DNA of 64,000 nucleotides from Candidatus Rokuibacteriota bacterium (GTDB lineage Bacteria > Methylomirabilota > Methylomirabilia > Rokubacteriales > CSP1-6): assembly GCA_016866775.1 (NCBI GenBank), contig VGLJ01000009.1, positions 26,367 to 90,366 of the forward strand, read 5' to 3'. Both the position numbers and the translations under genes were made by a program. The notes under the pieces were generated by a model. It saw nothing but the letters and a program-made list of their open reading frames with translations. It was not told the DNA's origin and did no database searches. Below, piece after piece: positions 62,794 to 64,000 of the stretch; position 1 is the stretch's first letter; each line of letters opens with the position of its first letter.

Positions 62794-63516
62794 TTATCCC
62801 CGGCGATCCGCCTGCGACAGGATCACGCGGTAGGGATAGCGGCGGCCGGTCTGGTAGCTGATCGCGTGCTCGACAGGCTCGCCGTTGGCGGCGATGTACG
62901 TGCGCTCGAAGCGGAGCAGCGGCGTGCGCGGGCGGAGCTGCAGCAGATCCGCGACGTTCCGCGGCGCGAGCGCCGCGTCCACCACCTGCTCGAGGAACTT
63001 CACCTCCATGCCGAGGTGGCGCTCGATGGAGGCCACCAGCGACGTCTTCGAGAGATCGTCCTCGGCGATCTTGCGGCCGATGGGCTCGGGCATCCACGCG
63101 GTGACGTGCTGGAAGGGCCCGTTCTCCGAGTGGCGCACGCCGATGACCCGGTACCCGAGCGAGCCCGGCGGCAGCTTGAGGGCCTGCGCGATGTTCGGCG
63201 GCACGCGCAACGCCTCGCGGCCAATGATCTTGAACCAGTTCTCCGCCGCCAGCGCCATCATGTCGTCGAGCGAGCCGATGACGCGCATGCGGGGGTCGCC
63301 CGTCACCGCGGTCGAGAACGTGCCGCGTCCCGCGTGGCGGTAGATGCGGCCTTCCTGGACGAGCACGTCGAGGGCCTGGCGGATCGTCGGACGGCTGACC
63401 TTGTACCGGGCGCAGAGCGCGTGCTCCGAGGGGATCTGTTCGCCCTCGCCCCGCAGGTCACGGCGGATGTCGTCGGCGATCTGCAGGTAGCGGGGGATGC
63501 CTGGGCGGTAGTTCAC
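62794..63516 (-). CDS. GntR-family (HutC/UTRA type) transcriptional regulator
   Basis: The protein has 240 residues. The winged helix is PRYLQIADDIRRDLRGEG through RPTIRQALDVLVQEGRIY, wing GRGTFST; the UTRA domain follows from about residue 75. GTG 63516 was chosen because AGGAGG lies 6 bases upstream. An ATG 10 codons earlier falls inside the operator palindrome and is less likely. The operator TGTCTAGACA is at 63539-63548. It probably represses hyuAB until its ligand appears. Confidence 0.9.
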   Translation of the reverse strand: MNYRPGIPRYLQIADDIRRDLRGEGEQIPSEHALCARYKVSRPTIRQALDVLVQEGRIYRHAGRGTFSTAVTGDPRMRVIGSLDDMMALAAENWFKIIGREALRVPPNIAQALKLPPGSLGYRVIGVRHSENGPFQHVTAWMPEPIGRKIAEDDLSKTSLVASIERHLGMEVKFLEQVVDAALAPRNVADLLQLRPRTPLLRFERTYIAANGEPVEHAISYQTGRRYPYRVILSQADRRG

Positions 63517-63538
63517 CGCGCTCCTCCTGATGTCTGGT

Positions 63539-63548
63539 TGTCTAGACA
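63539..63548. promoter_or_regulatory. Palindrome TGTCTAGACA, candidate GntR operator
   Basis: A perfect 10-bp palindrome lies 22 bases upstream of the GntR GTG start. It shares the core TCTAGA and its spacing with the palindrome in front of the other GntR gene at 38631-38640. A partial copy, TGTCT, lies at 63531. Such sites fit autoregulation by HutC-type GntR proteins. Confidence 0.6.
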
Positions 63549-63670
63549 TCGATATCACCCCCGCAAGGGGGGCGTCAATCCTTCGCTCGTGGGGCCGTGG
63601 CAGCGCGTTCCAGCGGGCGGACGCGTGAGCGCGATCAGGCTCGGAGAGTTGTCCGGACGGCACTCGCGAA

Positions 63671-63693
63671 GGCCCCGGAGTCATTCCGGGGCC
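63671..63693 (-). terminator. GC hairpin downstream of the proteasomal ATPase gene
   Basis: GGCCCCGGA (63671-63679) pairs with TCCGGGGCC (63685-63693) around five bases. It lies about 50 bases beyond the stop of the gene at 63739, with a second small hairpin GGCCGC/GCGGCC at 63712-63728 closer to that stop. No strong T-run is seen, so termination strength is uncertain. Confidence 0.5.
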
Positions 63694-63738
63694 GGAGCGG
63701 GGGGCTTGGGGGGCCGCTAGAGGCGGCCCGCCATCTCC

Positions 63739-64000
63739 TTAGAGATACTGGCCGGTCGTCACCACGCGCTCGACGTCCTTCGGCTTGGCGTCGTCCTTCG
63801 CGAAGATCGGCTTGATGTAGACGATCCGCTCGCCCTTGCGGCCGGCGATCTTCGCCCAGTCGGCCGGGTTCGACGTGTTCGGCAGGTCCTCGTTCTCCTT
63901 GAACTCCTCGCGCACGGCGTTGAGGAGGTCGTCCTCGGTGATGCCCTTGGCGCCGCCGCCGATGTAGCGCTTGAGCGCGATCTTCTTCGCGCGGCGCACG
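63739..64000 (-). CDS. mpa: Proteasome-associated AAA ATPase (Mpa/ARC), C-terminal end
   Basis: Only the last 86 residues or so are in the window; the frame is still open at base 64000. The sequence EFKENEDLPNTSNPADWA, then KIAGRKGERIVYIKP is nearly diagnostic of the actinobacterial-type Mpa/ARC ATPase. The end, GQYL, is the docking tail that inserts its penultimate Tyr into the 20S proteasome. This hexameric unfoldase feeds pupylated proteins to the proteasome. The Pup, proteasome and ligase genes would be expected just beyond the right edge. No shared control with the hyu genes is evident. Confidence 0.92.
   Translation of the reverse strand, partial: VRRAKKIALKRYIGGGAKGITEDDLLNAVREEFKENEDLPNTSNPADWAKIAGRKGERIVYIKPIFAKDDAKPKDVERVVTTGQYL

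Noticed and set aside
1..64000. tRNA, rRNA, riboswitch or prophage
   Set aside because: Intergenic spaces are short and none showed a cloverleaf, rRNA motif, cobalamin-riboswitch core or phage genes; covariance searches were not possible here.

Overview
The window is a stretch of high-GC, gene-dense bacterial chromosome with no tRNA, rRNA, CRISPR or prophage that I can see. Almost all coding space is small-molecule metabolism: CoA-thioester chemistry (acyl-CoA dehydrogenases, CaiB/BaiF CoA-transferases, thiolases, B12-dependent acyl-CoA mutases, CoA ligases), molybdenum hydroxylases, hydantoinase/oxoprolinase, amidohydrolases and ABC-transporter parts. The right edge cuts a proteasome-associated AAA ATPase (Mpa/ARC type) ending in GQYL, so the organism probably has a Pup-proteasome system. 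High GC, this gene mix and a proteasome would suit a soil or sediment lineage such as Candidatus Rokubacteria/Methylomirabilota or an actinobacterium. I favour the former, but this is inference.

Layout. 1-930: 3' part of a thiolase-like gene. 6268-1021 (minus): tandem CaiB fusion, ACMSD-like amidohydrolase and membrane sulfatase-like protein. 6325-8756 (plus): solute-binding protein and flavin monooxygenase. 8761-10640 (minus): CaiB transferase and a truncated chimeric solute-binding protein. 10736-12385 (plus): a broken and an intact SMP-30 gene. 19071-12392 (minus): coxM-coxS-coxL-type molybdenum hydroxylase, then a nucleotidyltransferase/kinase fusion and an M19 peptidase. 19124-22129 (plus): seven-bladed BNR propeller, leaderless NMT1-like protein, PNPOx-like protein and a broken TauD gene. 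23-27 kb: frameshifted histidine kinase, PEP-mutase-family lyase, Mpl/MurC-like ligase, alpha/beta hydrolase and DinB protein.

38610-27316 (minus) is a long, mostly overlapping gene run: GntR regulator, EtfB, EtfA, acyl-CoA dehydrogenase, B12 mutase large subunit, branched-chain aminotransferase, DinB, HIT, B12 subunit, a second acyl-CoA dehydrogenase and a NitT/TauT-type ABC transporter. The mutase carries the Phe/Gln pair typical of isobutyryl-CoA mutase, so the run reads as valine/isobutyrate catabolism. 41273-38943: LivK-like binding protein and TrpD. An ISL3-family transposase tail lies at 41335-41520.

51219-41657 (minus) is a tightly overlapping seven-gene run: orphan molybdenum hydroxylase large subunit, CaiB transferase, octopine-dehydrogenase-family protein, V4R protein, PaaK-like ligase, NDP-forming CoA ligase and acyl-CoA dehydrogenase. 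It looks like a carboxylic-acid activation and oxidation pathway whose substrate I cannot name. It is separated by an 88-bp imperfect hairpin from a second run (57618-51377): thiolase, 3-hydroxyacyl-CoA dehydrogenase, amidohydrolase, DUF35, B12 subunit, methylmalonyl-CoA-type mutase and VOC protein. 63516-57688 holds GntR-hyuA-hyuB and another acyl-CoA dehydrogenase.

A recurring oddity is gene debris. There is a solute-binding protein with an amidohydrolase-like tail, a molybdenum-hydroxylase tail antisense to the SMP-30 pseudogene, an SDR tail behind an acyl-CoA dehydrogenase, a TauD gene with a stop codon and no 3' end, a frameshifted kinase and an IS remnant. Small illegitimate recombination events appear common here.
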